Below, piece after piece: positions 10,300 to 22,974 of a DNA stretch of 64,000 nucleotides (the stretch's first letter is position 1; every line of letters begins with the position of its first letter). The notes under the pieces were generated by a model. It saw nothing but the letters and a program-made list of their open reading frames with translations, had not been told where the DNA came from and did not search any database. The position numbers and the translations under genes are program-made. This DNA is from Homalodisca vitripennis. Taxonomy: Eukaryota; Arthropoda; Insecta; Hemiptera; Cicadellidae. The stretch is taken from assembly GCF_021130785.1 (NCBI RefSeq), contig NC_060209.1, forward strand, positions 24,056,001-24,120,000. Direction: 5' to 3'.

Positions 10300-13000
10300 T
10301 ATTAAATTTGTATTCTTGAAGAAATTATGTGAAGAACTAGGATATCTTAGGTATAAAGTATGTATGCTCTCTTAAGTTGCTACGTTCCCTTTCTTAATGT
10401 ATTACATTAAAATTCATATTTCCTGTCTATTTAAACGTATGTAATTTATAATAACGTTGTTATATATAGAGATCCTACAAGGAAGCCTTCAGAATAAGGA
10501 ATTATAAATTATGTTACAAAGTTTTTGGAAACATATTCCAAAAAAATTGCCTGTAAAGTGTAAGCCAACTAGTCAAACTCCCACTGATATTTCAATGAAA
10601 ACATTTATAGGGTATTACAAAAAGCAATGTTTGGGTTAATTAATTTCATAATTTTTTTCAATATTAACAATGCAATAAAAATACATATAAACTAATACAC
10701 CTACGAAATATTGAATATAATAAAGTCATTCCATAAAATGGTATATGGAAAATGGTACATTACAATGTAGTACCGTAAGAGAAGGAACGTGGAATTGGTA
10801 GTTTTTACAAGAGGTCTGAGCTAGATTGCTTTGAGGCAATAACATGAATGATCTCCTTCAAACAATTTAACTTCCAGACAAAAACAACTATTAAATTAAC
10901 AACAGAAACCGTTTAGACATACTTAGGGCTACAGTAATTTCCTATCGTTTAAGGTTCAAACACGATGACATAACGTCTTAGTGTAAAGTTAATCTTATTT
11001 TAATGATTCTGATGATTTTTTTGAAAACTGTACTATCTACATGTATTTTTAATAGTAATTTATAAATAAAGATACTATATAACAGTTCTAATTGCACTGC
11101 TTTATAATCTGTGTTATGTAATTACACTAGATTAGCATACTAATAAGTACTTCACGCTATGAATATCGTGTAATTTATCATGCAGTAATCTGAGCGTACA
11201 TTTTTAGTCTCTATGACTCGTCGATGTACTCTACTAATAGTTTTGAATACATTAACTGATTGCAAAATGTACTACATACATCACTTCCGTTACAGTAAAT
11301 AAAGTAGGTGTACACCATATTATATTTCGCGTAACACCCTTTACTGAGGTTCAACGGAAATGTTCAAATATACAGTTCATTTCATTATTGATAGGTAAAC
11401 GACATTAATTAATATACATATTAATATAAATATTAACTATAACAAACTGAAATTTCTGTACTCCTAGATGTACAGCGTTGTAGAAACACTTTAATAAAAC
11501 TTAATAACGACAGTTTGTATAAAACTTCATTGTTGTAATAAGTTAATAATAGAATATTCTACTTCATAAGATTATAAATAAATTTTGCTGAAAAATAGTA
11601 TAAAATTGCATAATGAGACGTTTTTATATAATCATTAATTGCTCTCTATCATTCCTAATATTAAAAACTATTCTTTATTAAAAATGTTATAAAACGTACT
11701 TTAATTGCTTTAATAAACTTTAAATCCTTTAGATTTTTCAATACAATCCTGCTATGGTAAACCGGTTATTTTTTTTTTAATTATTGAACAGCTCACAATT
11801 TTGAACGACCACTATACTAAACGATATTTACTGAAATTGGATAAAAGCTCTATCAAGGTACCTTACATGAAACGATTGTTCTCATAGCAAACATGATTTT
11901 AATGTGCGGATATTTTGGAAATTATCGACTTTACATTTACTGTAATTATTTTTGTTTACATAAAAAATGTACACGATCACTATCTTGAAACCTAAGCTGT
12001 CATAAACAAACATGTTTTAAATGAGTTCCAACTGTAAGGCACTTTAAAGTTTTGCCTTAAGATACTTGTTTGTTAGTTCTTTTAAAGATTTGAAGATCGT
12101 CTAAAAGTTTTAAGAACTATAACAAAGTCTTTTATATAATAATTGTTATACAGTGCGTATAGATTCTAAAGGAATTTTGTTTTTTTGTTTTTGTATCATG
12201 TTACATCTTAAAAGTCGTCACTCATTAAGTCATATTATATGTTTTGTTAAATATATGTCTATTTAGAATAAAATCAAAACATAGGTAATATGGCATACAA
12301 TTTTAAACCAATTAAAGAAAGGAACATACATATAATGTAATATTTATTCTTGTTCATGCTTGAAGTGTAATTCTAAAGAATGTACCATATGATAATTCAG
12401 TTACAATTGTCTGTTGTTTAGTGACGATTAGTTTAGTTCACTATATATTATAAAAAAATCTGTTAATATATATCACTATAACGCAAGTAATATCTGCTTA
12501 CTGTATAGATGTCACGTTGTTGAACAAATGACAAATCTGTGTTTAGCGGAACTACGCGATGTCTGGCCATAATAAACAAATACAGAGGCGGTCGGTTGTT
12601 TATTACATAACATTTCCAAAGCGACTCCCTATGGCGCGATATGAGTTTTCGATACAAACGACCCACAGTTATCGAAACAGTGCAAATAAAAGATCGCAGT
12701 GTTGGGTGCAAGCCAGCATATAACACCCTAGGGGTGCGATTTGGACCATAAGCTGAAACGTACAATACTCAACCGTTCTGTATTTTTCAAGGGTTTAAAA
12801 TACGAAATTATTTAGGTTACGAGTAATGATTTTTTTGTAAAATTTTGCATATTGTATGTATTAAATTTAATATTTGTACACAGTATAACTTTCTACTTTG
12901 AAATACTATGAATTTCAATTCAATATATAAACTATCCTTAAAAGTGATTTGTTAATGATGTTATTCTTTAATCAATACTCTTTTTTATTTTTTATATAAA
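10300..13000. other. AT-rich DNA with one GC-richer island
   Basis: Mostly featureless. At about 12540-12770 the sequence becomes GC-richer, with CACCCTAGGGGTG at about 12725 and two TCGA-containing motifs (TTTTCGATAC, TTATCGAAAC). Its 100-codon minus-strand frame has no recognisable domain. The island could be a host regulatory element or an old repeat; I cannot decide. Confidence 0.4.
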
Positions 13001-13223
13001 GGAGAGGCCGATCCCCTTTTTTAAGCCTTATTCTGTCCGCCCTCATGGGCCACTGGCCTGTGCGAGGATCTTATCAAACAGAATAAGGGGGAGATTCGAT
13101 ACAGTACAAGGTAGATGGTACTGATAAAAAGTGCAAATGGTCACGGACAGGATTTGAACATGTGTTATCTCTAACTCAGACCCAAAGTCCAACGACTTAG
13201 AACGCTCGGCTATCGGCACTCCC
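13001..13223 (-). mobile_element. SINE-B copy 1, tRNA-derived, minus strand
   Basis: On the minus strand it starts GGGAGTGCCGATAGCCGAGC and carries class-II (Leu/Ser-like) tRNA features. These include an A-box-like GCCGAGCG…, a long variable-arm region, a B-box-like region (GTTCAAATCCTG, here one base altered) and a downstream body ending GGCCTCTCC followed by an A/T-rich tail. It is highly similar to 47011-47254 in the opposite orientation. No convincing target duplication is visible here. Confidence 0.85.
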
Positions 13224-13229
13224 CTATGT

Positions 13230-14265
13230 TCTCATTCCTTCCTTATGTCGAATTTTAATAACTATAATCTGTTTACCCTTCAATATTATATTTATAACTT
13301 AAATCCTGGTTGAATTACATTCGTAGTGTAATACAACTTTTTTGAATAGAAGTGGGTCTATATCGACTAAATATTTCAATTTTTATTTACCTTATGAATA
13401 AAACTATTACTTCTCAAACACGCTTATGCTTACATGCCTCTTAGTATAAAACTTATTCATATATTTCATATATTATTCATGGTCCTGTTTTTACGGTAAT
13501 ATGTTTACAGCTTTTATAAAATTTGAATTTAAGTACCAGTTTTAATATTTTCAAGTACCGCCAAGACAAGGTTATTAAAAACCAAAATTAACTAATATGA
13601 ATATTTTTGCATAAACTTCCTATATTTAAACATTTCCAATGAATAGGTTGCGCCAATTCGTGTAGTTATTTTTACGAAACATTTTTTAAAACCGAAGAAG
13701 TTCGATATAAAGAGAAAGATCGGAAACGTTTCCCAGAATACTTTAGAATTTCAAAAAATACGATAATATTTCTGTTTCTTAATCTAAATATACCTGAGAC
13801 TAAACAGATGAAGTTTGGTAAAGATGCTGAGAGATTTTTTTTATTTACACTTTAGAAAATATTAATTATACAGTGCTAGATCATTAGTGTAATTGAAATA
13901 GAATAAACAAAGCTTCTATCTTAGTATTACTCCGGATTGCACCAGTGACAAATTAAAAACATAATTAATGTATTGGAAATGCTTATAAAACCCACGTTTA
14001 TGACCAAAGCTGTATATATCATCACATAAGAAAATAAAAACTGGTTGACAGCCTTGAAATTACGATATGGCATTTTACAGTGGCTTATGGAAAAACATAA
14101 TGAAACACTAACACACTTCAACGAGCCATTTTTTCCTTTGACTACATTCCAAAAAAAAAACTATACAAATTCTATAACCCAAACCTAACATTAAAGATTA
14201 TTTTCAATTTAAAATTATTAATACGTAAAATTATTCAGGATTTTCTTCTTACAACGGATGTAAAT
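13230..14265. other. AT-rich DNA without recognisable genes
   Basis: No supported frame, RNA gene or repeat. Confidence 0.5.
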
Positions 14266-14269
14266 GCTT

Positions 14270-15495
14270 CCTGACCGAAGTATGCTTCTCAGTCTTACTT
14301 AAGATATAATGATAATGATATGCATATATTTTTCATCGGGACAACAAGGCGATCTCAACTATGGCACTAGGAATACCTGTTTTCTGCTTTCTTAAGGCAT
14401 AAAGCTGAAAAATTTCTAGTTGCACTTGTTTTAAAAAGTACTTTTTTATTTGCTTCCGAAACGACAGGATATTAAGGATGGGTAAGGATGGTGGTAGTAG
14501 TCGTATAATGCTGAGATGTATGAGGAAGGATAGTGGAACTACACCTCAGTAATATCTCTTTGATGAAGGGGAGGCTAGCTCTATGCCAGCCTCTCTAGTC
14601 TAAGTGGCCAGGGGTAGCACTCCCCTATGTCTAGACTACCAACTGACAGACTACCAACACCAACTCCAACAGTCTTCCTCTGCATTAACAAGACCTACCA
14701 ATCTATCATCGCACCTCAATATCTTGAAATTTACGGTCAGTGATGTGCTGAAACTGGACATCCATAGGGTTGCCCAGATTAAAGTAACACTTCGGTTTTG
14801 ATATACCTATTGTAGGTTGAACTGTAAAGTATAAACCCGCCAGAAATGGACTGGAAAATAACGAGGATCGAAAGAAAATTACAAGAGCAAGAAAATATAC
14901 GCTTTCTGAGCGAAAAAGGCGTCTCAGTCCGACGTACACACATGTATTTACACATATTTTCTTAATCAGGATAACCGAGAAAACTGTACTATGACATGAA
15001 ACACATTTTTAGACCGGAAATCGACGCTTTTTGGCCGAAGTAGGTTTTTAAGACGTACATGTATTTTCTTGATTGAGAAAACAAGGCAAGCTCAGTTGTG
15101 AGTCCGTAAACACATTACACCGGAAGTGACGTTAATCAGTCAGACACTTCCGGTTGACAATTTTTGAGTGAAGTAGATACCTCTGCCCTCCTTATTTTTA
15201 TTATATATTTTCTTGATGGAGAAAACGCAAACTCAGCTTAAGCGTCGAAAATGTAACGATTTTTAAACAGAAATTTTCCTTCAAGCGCAAAACCTGATCT
15301 GACGCGATTTTCTTTAACATCTGATCCTCTTAACAAAAAACATTGAAATAATATGTATCTAATTTAATACCTACTCAAGTTTTAAAAATTCCATAGGGTT
15401 GCATCATATTACATCATAAGTGCTTTTACTAAGTAGGCTATGGGTTTCGATTTTTAAAATTGCCTGCGAATCCGTGGGTAACAGCTAGTATCATA
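14270..15495 (-). repeat. Interspersed repeat family C, copy 1 (modular)
   Basis: The right terminus, read on the minus strand, is ATACTAGCTGTTACCCACGG, close to the CACTAGCGGTTACCCGCGG start of the copy at 43120. Inside, a module of roughly 130-160 bases recurs at about 14328, 14958, 15064 and 15205. It contains TTTTCTTGATnGAGAAAACA, then CTCAG…, then TTTTTGGCCGAAGTAGG. A 10-bp inverted pair ACCGGAAGTG/CACTTCCGGT lies at about 15118-15154. No protein is encoded. Similar termini are widespread in arthropod interspersed repeats, but I cannot assign the class. Confidence 0.6.
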
Positions 15496-15499
15496 ATAA

Positions 15500-16880
15500 C
15501 ATGTAATTTCTTAATCATTCTTCATTATGTGTAAACTTCAAACTTTATATACTTATCTTCAGCTGGTTTTCAATAAATATATTTACGTATTATTAAAACA
15601 ACACAACATATTAAAAAAAACGTTACTACCATGATTTTATCGTAAGTAAAACATTTCTATATATATAGATGTTTTTATATTTGATTTATATTTTATAGTA
15701 TAATGAAACATATATTGTGTTCGTATCTTGTGTCATCAACCCGCTCTTCAGTTATCAAATTTTCGTTTCGACTTCATCCAAATTTTTGACTTGGTAAGGC
15801 CAGTGTAACTGCCACTAATAAATAAATGTATATCTTGTAAATATGTCCGCCCGTCGAAGTCTTTCCGCTCTCGTTACAAAGAAAGTTCTAGGAATTTTAA
15901 TACAACTAATGAGTAGTTACTGTAGCAAATTCAAAACATTTTATTGTTTGTGGAAAGAAGGCAAACTCAACATTGAGGTCAGAAATTTAATTCACTCGAA
16001 CCAGAAGTGTTCATACATTTGAAAAGCCGCGGGTAACTGCAAGTGGAATTACCAAGCAATACACTAAACACTAAATGTAATTTTTTAATGACATAAACTC
16101 GTCGGAGGACATTGTGTCTTATTTTAAATCCATCGTATTGTATCGAAAATGCTTTCACTAACAAGGCTAAAAACATTGACCTTGATGTTTCTTTAAATTG
16201 GTCACTATGGTCATTTGGCTAGTTGCGCTGAAATAGTTGGAACTAATAATCAAATAAATGGAATTTTAGATGCTATGAAATGCATGGAAATTGCAGGTAA
16301 CGCTATGTGTAAGTGCTAGTATAAAAATAAATTCAAACTGGCTTATAACTGCATTACGTATACTGAAACGATATGAAATAAAGCATGGTGTTTGCCTATC
16401 TGATAGAATTTATAATATTAGTTCTCTTCATTCCGTGCATTAAAAATCCTCTAGAAAATACACGAATAACACACAGAGCACTAAAGAGTATTTGCATTTG
16501 ATCCGGACTTAACTCACAAATCTAATTAGGATATGTGGCAGCTCTTATTGCTATGCTCTTTGACACAGTCGCATATAGTAATCTGTACACATGAGCGGAT
16601 TCTATAATTCAAGTTACCTTGTCACTATGCATTAGTGATAACTCTTCTACAGCTACCATGACGTTATTTGCTTTGTAATTCTACAATTATTTTTATTTTT
16701 TTTAAATAATTTCGGTGAGAAGAACATTTATTGAAAATAAATGTATCAAGAGTGGCTAACCGATTTTCCATTAAACCAATACAGCATTATCCACCTATAA
16801 ACAATTTATAGTGGTTCGTTTTTTAATGTGAAAGAACACAGATATTGTTTAAATTAAATATTTGGTTGGAAGTTCAGTCG
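15500..16880. other. AT-rich DNA with a family C fragment
   Basis: About 16022-16036 has GCCGCGGGTAACTGCAAGT, an eroded family C terminus. The rest shows nothing I can support. Confidence 0.4.
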
Positions 16881-16884
16881 ATCT

Positions 16885-17250
16885 TGATGTATTCGATCAG
16901 TTAAAAATATCGTAACAAACAATTTTTTTAGGTAAAAGAAAAGGTAATAAAAATATGAGTCATATAATTCATGAGTATCTAATTAAGTAAGTGGAAATGT
17001 CACTATACATATTTTGTGTTATGTACTGTATTTTCAGTTTAAAATTATATTAAGCATTCGCGGATCAGTTATAAATATTGTAACAAACATTTTTAGTTTA
17101 AAAGAAAAAGCAATAAAAATTAGTAATATTATTCATGAGTATATAATTACGTTTTGTACAGTTCACTGTGGGTGTTACAAGTAAAATATTATAGACCAAA
17201 TTTTTTGTCATGTACTGTAATATTCAGCTTAAAATTATGTTAAGCGTTCG
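16885..17250. repeat. Local tandem duplication, ~168-190 bp
   Basis: GATCAGTTA…AATAT.GTAACAAAC occurs at 16895 and 17063. The unit then continues through TTCATGAGTAT and a TTAAGC.TTCGCGGA motif at 17051 and 17241. About two degenerate units. Confidence 0.75.
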
Positions 17251-17559
17251 CGGAGCGTAAAGGTTAATGTGAGGGTATTAGCTGTAGGCCACACTTGACC
17301 TGTGATGTCATGACCCCATTATCTCACCCCAGCTTCATTCTGCGCCATTCAGTTAATCATTTCCCTGTGCTGTGCTGCTAACATTTTCAATTAATCTGTT
17401 GCTAACGTCACTTCAATATTAGTTAGATTTATTATCTACATAATGCAGTGTATACATTAAATTTTATCTGCTTCTTTATCTATGTATCATCACTATTACT
17501 GCCGCTATTCTTAACACATATTTACGAAATTTGGTATGAGCATTCTACAATTGAATGGC

Positions 17560-18640
17560 AAGGTTAAGATCGTTTTTATTCTCCAATCGTACTAACTGAG
17601 GTGGATCGTATTAAAATTGTTTTATAACCAACTACTACAGACTCATTTTGGATGGATGGATTTGAATAAAATCTGGAATCAACGATCTACGTGATAAAGT
17701 TTTACCCCTTAATAGGGTTTCGATAGGTCTTTTTAAATAATGCCGTCAGTCCCTAGGCATTAAACAATGTCAAAACAATTATGCTAGATGCCTTGTAGTT
17801 GGGTTAATTTCAGCTAAAATTGACATAATATGTTCTATAGGAAAAGTAATGAACAAGAATAGCTAATAACAGACTTTAGATCCAATGAGGCGGAACCCTC
17901 AGGCCAAAACCAGCATATGCATTAATATGGTAGAGCCCTTGCAGTTGGATGTATTTTAACAAAAAGAAGTCGGAGAAGTATTTATAATAAAGCCGGAGCT
18001 GATCTATACCTGACCCTACCAGAGGCCTGGTGCTTCCAAAGGTCGGACTTTCGTGGTATTGTCAGTCTATGAGTATGAGTCTATGAGGTTCCAATCGTGC
18101 TAACCGGGGGCTGCAGGATGGCGTTAACATGCTGGTTTATAATGCCAACTACTGTGGTTGGATGGATTTGAATCTCAAATCTGGGATAGAACCTACCAGA
18201 TTCCGGGAATTCATAGAGGCCAGATTCTAGTACCCCTAATGGGGTCTGAATCGATAGGTCTTTTTAAATAAGGTGCGTCAGAACCTGCCAGATTCCAAGA
18301 ATTCGTCAAAACAATTAGTAGAACCCTTGTAGATTTGGATTAATGTCAGCTAAAATTAACATAAATGTTCTATAGGAAAAGTAATGAACAAGAATAGCTA
18401 ATAACAGACTTTAGATCCAATGAGGCGGAACCCTCAGGCCAAAACCAGCATATGCATTAATATGGTAGAGCCCTTGCAGTTGGATGTATTTTAACAAAAA
18501 GAAGTCGAAGAAGTGTTTATTAAGGCTGGAGCTGATCTATACCTGACCCTACCAGAGGCCTGGTGCTTCCAAAGGTCGGAATTGCGTGGTATTGGCAATC
18601 TATGAGTATGAGTCTATGAGGTTCCAAGGACCGGGGCTGC
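17560..18640. repeat. Two tandem ~535-bp satellite units
   Basis: The block containing TGTTCTATAGGAAAAGTAAT at 17831 recurs almost unchanged at 18366. It runs on through a CCTCAGGCCAAAACCAGC segment and an ACCAGAGGCCTGGTGC palindrome-like segment. The offset is 535 bases. The upstream CCAATCGT.CTAAC and GGATGGATTTGAAT motifs are also repeated. It leads directly into the 101-bp array. Confidence 0.85.
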
Positions 18641-18699
18641 AGGATGGCGGAACATGCTGGAGCCCTGGTGATCCTGAATGCCACCAGGTCTTATGGTTG

Positions 18700-20200
18700 A
18701 GATCTCCAACGGGCTAGAACCTACCAGATTCCGGGAAATTCATAGAGGCCAGATTCTAGTAGACCCCTCGAGATTCTGAATGCCGCGAGGTCTTAGGGTT
18801 GAGATCTCCAAGGGGCTAGAACCTGCCACATTCCGGGAATTCATAGAGGCCAGATTCTACTAGAACCCTGGAGATTCTGAATGCCGGGAGGTCTTTGGGT
18901 TAAGATCTCCAAGGGGCGAGAACCTGTCAGATTCCGGGAATTCATAGAGGCCAGATTCTAGTAGAACCCTCGAGATTCTGAATTCCGCAAGGTCTTAGGG
19001 TTGAGAGATCTCCAAGGGGCTAGAACCTGCCAGATTCCGGGAATTCATAGAGGCCAGATTCTAGTAGAACCCTCGAGATTCTGAATGCCGCGAGGTCTTA
19101 GGGTTGAGTTTTCCAAGGTGCTAGAACCTGCCAGATTCCTGGAATTCGTAGAGGCCGGATTCTAGTAGAAACCTCGAGATTCTGAATGCCGCGAGGTCTT
19201 AGGGTTGAGATCTCCAAGGGGCTAGAACCTGCCAGATTCCGGGAATTCATAGAGGCCAGATTCTAGTTGAACCCTCGAGATTCTGAATGCCGCGAGGTCT
19301 TAGGGTTGAGTTTTCCAAGGGGCTAGAACCTGCCAGATTCCGGGAATTCGTAGAGGCCGGATTCTAGTAGAACCCTCGAGATTCTGAATGCCGCGAGGTC
19401 TTAGGGTTGAGATCTCAAAGGTGCTAGAACCTGCCAGATTCCGGGAATTCATAGAGGCCAGATTCTAGTAGAACACCCGAGATTAAGAATGCCGCGAGGT
19501 CTTAGGGTTGAGATCTCCAAGGGTCTAGAACCTGCCAGATTCCGGGAATTCATAGAGGCCAGATTGTAGTAGAACCCTAGAGATTCTGAATGCCGGAAGG
19601 TCTTAGGGTTGAGTACTCCAAGTGGCTAGAAGCTGCCAGATTCCGGGTATTCGTAGAGGCCGGATTCTACTAGAACCCTCGAGATTCTGAATGCCGCGAG
19701 GTCTCATGGTTAAGAGCTCACACAGGCTAGGGGCTACCAGATGCCGGGGAGTGTTAGAGGCCGAATCCAACTAAAACCCTGGGGATACTGAGTGCCGCGA
19801 GGTCTCAGGGTTAAGAGCTCGCACAGGCTAGGAGCTACCAGATGCCGGGGAGTGTTGGAGGCCGAATCCAACTACAACCCTGGGGATACTGAATGCCGCG
19901 AGGTCTCAGGGTTAAGAAGAGCTCGCACAGGCTAGGGGCTACCAGATGCCGGGGAGTGTTAGAGGCCGAATCCAACTACAACCCTGGGGATACTGAATGC
20001 TGCGAGGTCTCAGGGTTAAGAGCTCGCACAGGCTAGGGGCTACCAGATGCCGGGGAGTGTTAGAGGCCGAATCCAACTACAACCCTGGGGATACTGAATG
20101 CCGCGAGGTCTCCGGGTTAAGAGCTCGCACAGGCTAGGGGCTACCAGATGCCGGGGGGTCGTAGAGGCCGGTTCCTGTCAGAGAACAGGTGCTCATAGAG
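18700..20200. repeat. Fifteen-unit 101-bp satellite array
   Basis: The CCAGATTCCGGG-type anchor lies at 18724, 18826, 18927, 19030, 19131, 19232, 19333, 19434, 19535, 19636, 19737, 19838, 19942, 20043 and 20144. The period is therefore 101, with only small deviations. The first ten units are one subtype (ATTCCGGGAATTCATAGAGG). From 19737 the last five switch to a second subtype (ATGCCGGGGAGTGTTAGAGG). The array is much GC-richer than its flanks and has no persistent coding frame. Confidence 0.92.
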
Positions 20201-20229
20201 ACTGATTTCTCAAGTGCCGTAGTACCAAT

Positions 20230-22435
20230 GTACCAGGTTTAAAAACTGAAACAACAATCTATCTAAATACAAGAATCTAAGGTATTGAGGTTCTGAAAAC
20301 CTGTTCTATTTTTATGTTTTGCGTTAAGATAAAATGGTTATTCAAGCAAAATTGAATTTTATCCTAGAAAAAAATTAATTACTTAATTTGGACTATTTAT
20401 AAATATTTCACTATAGAAATAAGTACATTTTAAATGAAAAATGCAGTGGTTATAAATTTTTATTACAATCAAAGAGTGATGTTGAATGGCTGAGGGACTC
20501 TTGATCAGTACTATCTCCCTCTTCTGTACCGACTCTCCTCCTTATTCTGATTTAAAGCTAACCACACATCTACCGCGTGGTAGAATAAAGCTTAAAACAA
20601 TTCCAATCTCCCTTTTTGCCTGAAAAGTTATGGTTATAGACCTTATGAATAAAAATAAAACACTAAAAGAGTTACCATATACATTATTTGACCATATTGT
20701 GGTCTCATATAATAAAGACAAAAGAAAGGCTACAAAAATGTGTTGGACTGATGGTAAATATTTCCAGAATAATCCTCATTTCAATAGCTTTATTTATTAT
20801 TTAGCCTGTTTATGATATTTAAAAAAATTAAATTTAACGTTTTGTATATGAAACATAATACGTGTTATTTTCATTACTCACATTTCCAGTAGCTTGCTGT
20901 TCGAATACGATAAATCTATACATAAACATTAAAATAACACTTTTAGCAATTTTTCAAGTAAAAAATAACATTTTCTTGGATTTTAATCTTTTTATCTCCA
21001 TATTAATCATTTTAAACAAATTCACCTTACATAAGACCCCTTCCCTTTCCTTATGCCATCACTGCTGTTTACAGGAAAGGTAACGACGCGTAGACGGTAC
21101 CAGCTACTTCACTTTCTGAATCATTACACCGTTATCATTTATTAACAATCTCACGGTCCTAAACCTTTCCACTAACATTTTTCAAATATATTTCAGCAAA
21201 TAATATTTTTTTTATAAATATACATTTACCATGCCATAATTCCGTGTTATTTATTCCTTTTGAAACTAATATGTTGTCGAATTATACACACTCAATCAAT
21301 ATTATATTTGAGACACATCGAAATATTAATTAAAAAATTATTATAAATTCTATTAAATAATAAATACAAACGTATCTATAAATAAAACCGAACTTTATAA
21401 GTTTTAGAATAAATAGCTTTTAAAATTTAGTTCAAACATGGGATGATCTTAATAATAATAATAATGATAATAACAATTAACCTAAATAAATTGTAATTAA
21501 GTGCTAAGTCCAGAAACTAATAAACATCTATAAAACTTCTAATTTCCTTCTAACTTCTAAAGTCTTTAAAATGGAATATAGTTTTGAAGTTGATTGAGAT
21601 AGTGGGCTAAAATTACCTTAAATTAAGATATCTTTATCGGTATTTATAAATGCAAGAGATAAATTGCATTCATATGTTAAAAACCAAATTTTCAAATCTA
21701 AGTTTGCTCTGATAATAATAGCTTATATAAATATATCCTAAATTTAAAATGAAATTATGGTTTTTTTAATTATTTCTTTTATCCTGTAGTTTAATTATAT
21801 GATTCCATCTTAGATAGGTAACCAAAATAATAACCATCCAATATTTGGGAGATATTAATGTTAAAACACTCTAAAATGAACACAAAAAATTTAAAATTTA
21901 TTATGTTTAGTAATAAACTACTAGTTTAAAGAAATTTATACAAGGAAGGATTTGATTACGACTGGGAATATTGAATAATCAATTGGTATTAAAATACGAT
22001 TAATACAACCGTTAATAATGTAATACTATGAATAACGTGTACTTCAGAGATTACATACGTAATCAGTATTGTTTTTCCAACCATAAACCTATTTGATATT
22101 GAAATCCTCTTAAGCTTCCTACAGTAAAGTTAGTAATTCTAGCAAAGGACTGTTGGTCTTTGAAACGTAAACCTTTGCTTTAGAGAAAAGTTCAACATCT
22201 TTAGATCATTCTCATCTAAAGTCGGCAACGAAACTACGACGCTCACGAAACTTTTCTCATTCCCTTCACAAATATAACTTGACTTTTCATAATCCCTAGT
22301 TCAGAATAGAATGACTGTTGTGATTTGAATATATAAAATAAGAATAATTAGCTGCGTTTTATAAAATCCTATTACTTTAGAGGCTGAATAAATACTGCTT
22401 AAGTCTCACCAAATATTTTTTTAAATTATATATAT
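20230..22435. other. AT-rich DNA without confident genes
   Basis: Apart from the weak exon candidate at 20628-20753, nothing I can support. Contains short AT-rich simple sequence such as TAATAATAATAATGATAATA near 21450. Confidence 0.4.
20628..20753 (+). other. Weak candidate exon
   Basis: A possible acceptor (TTTTTGCCTGAAAAG) and donor (GATG|GTAAAT) flank 126 bases. They are open in the frame reading MVIDLMNKNKTLKELPYTLF… with plausible codon content. I do not recognise it; chance is a real alternative. Confidence 0.2.
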
Positions 22436-22439
22436 GCAC

Positions 22440-22440
<1 letters not shown>

Positions 22441-22499
<59 letters not shown>
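22441..22499. repeat. (AT)n microsatellite
   Basis: Pure AT run of about 58 bases. Confidence 0.95.
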
Positions 22500-22501
<2 letters not shown>

Positions 22502-22974
22502 AAATTTTAAAGTAGATAAATCTAAGTTTATTTTGAATTAAATTCGAATATATCATGAATACAATATTTTTCAGACCACTGGGTACTATAGATTTGTATA
22601 TTAAATGATGTGCCTTTTCTAAATAATTTTTCATTAAAAATAAACACGGGGGTACTTTCCAAACACCTTTCAGAGAAACAAAGTATTGAAAATGCCCAAG
22701 TACGTGTTAGGGACAATTTTTTCATCTTCTTTATTGGTTATCTACAATCATTATTCATACTTATGTGCGATAAGTTTGTTGTAAATCCCACATAGTACAT
22801 TGCACAATTGTTATATTTTAATTTTGTGATAAGTTTAACCATTTGTTTCACCACAAAATGTATAGTAAAAGAGCCGTTTTCATTTTTTACTACTAGTGAA
22901 AGAATGGGGCGTTTTAAAAATTTTTAAAGTATTTCAATGATTGTATTTACAGGGATATTTTATTTTGGAAAAGG

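Noticed and set aside
12463..12765. 100-codon minus-strand frame over a GC-richer patch
   Set aside because: No domain or splice signals. The open frame follows from base composition.
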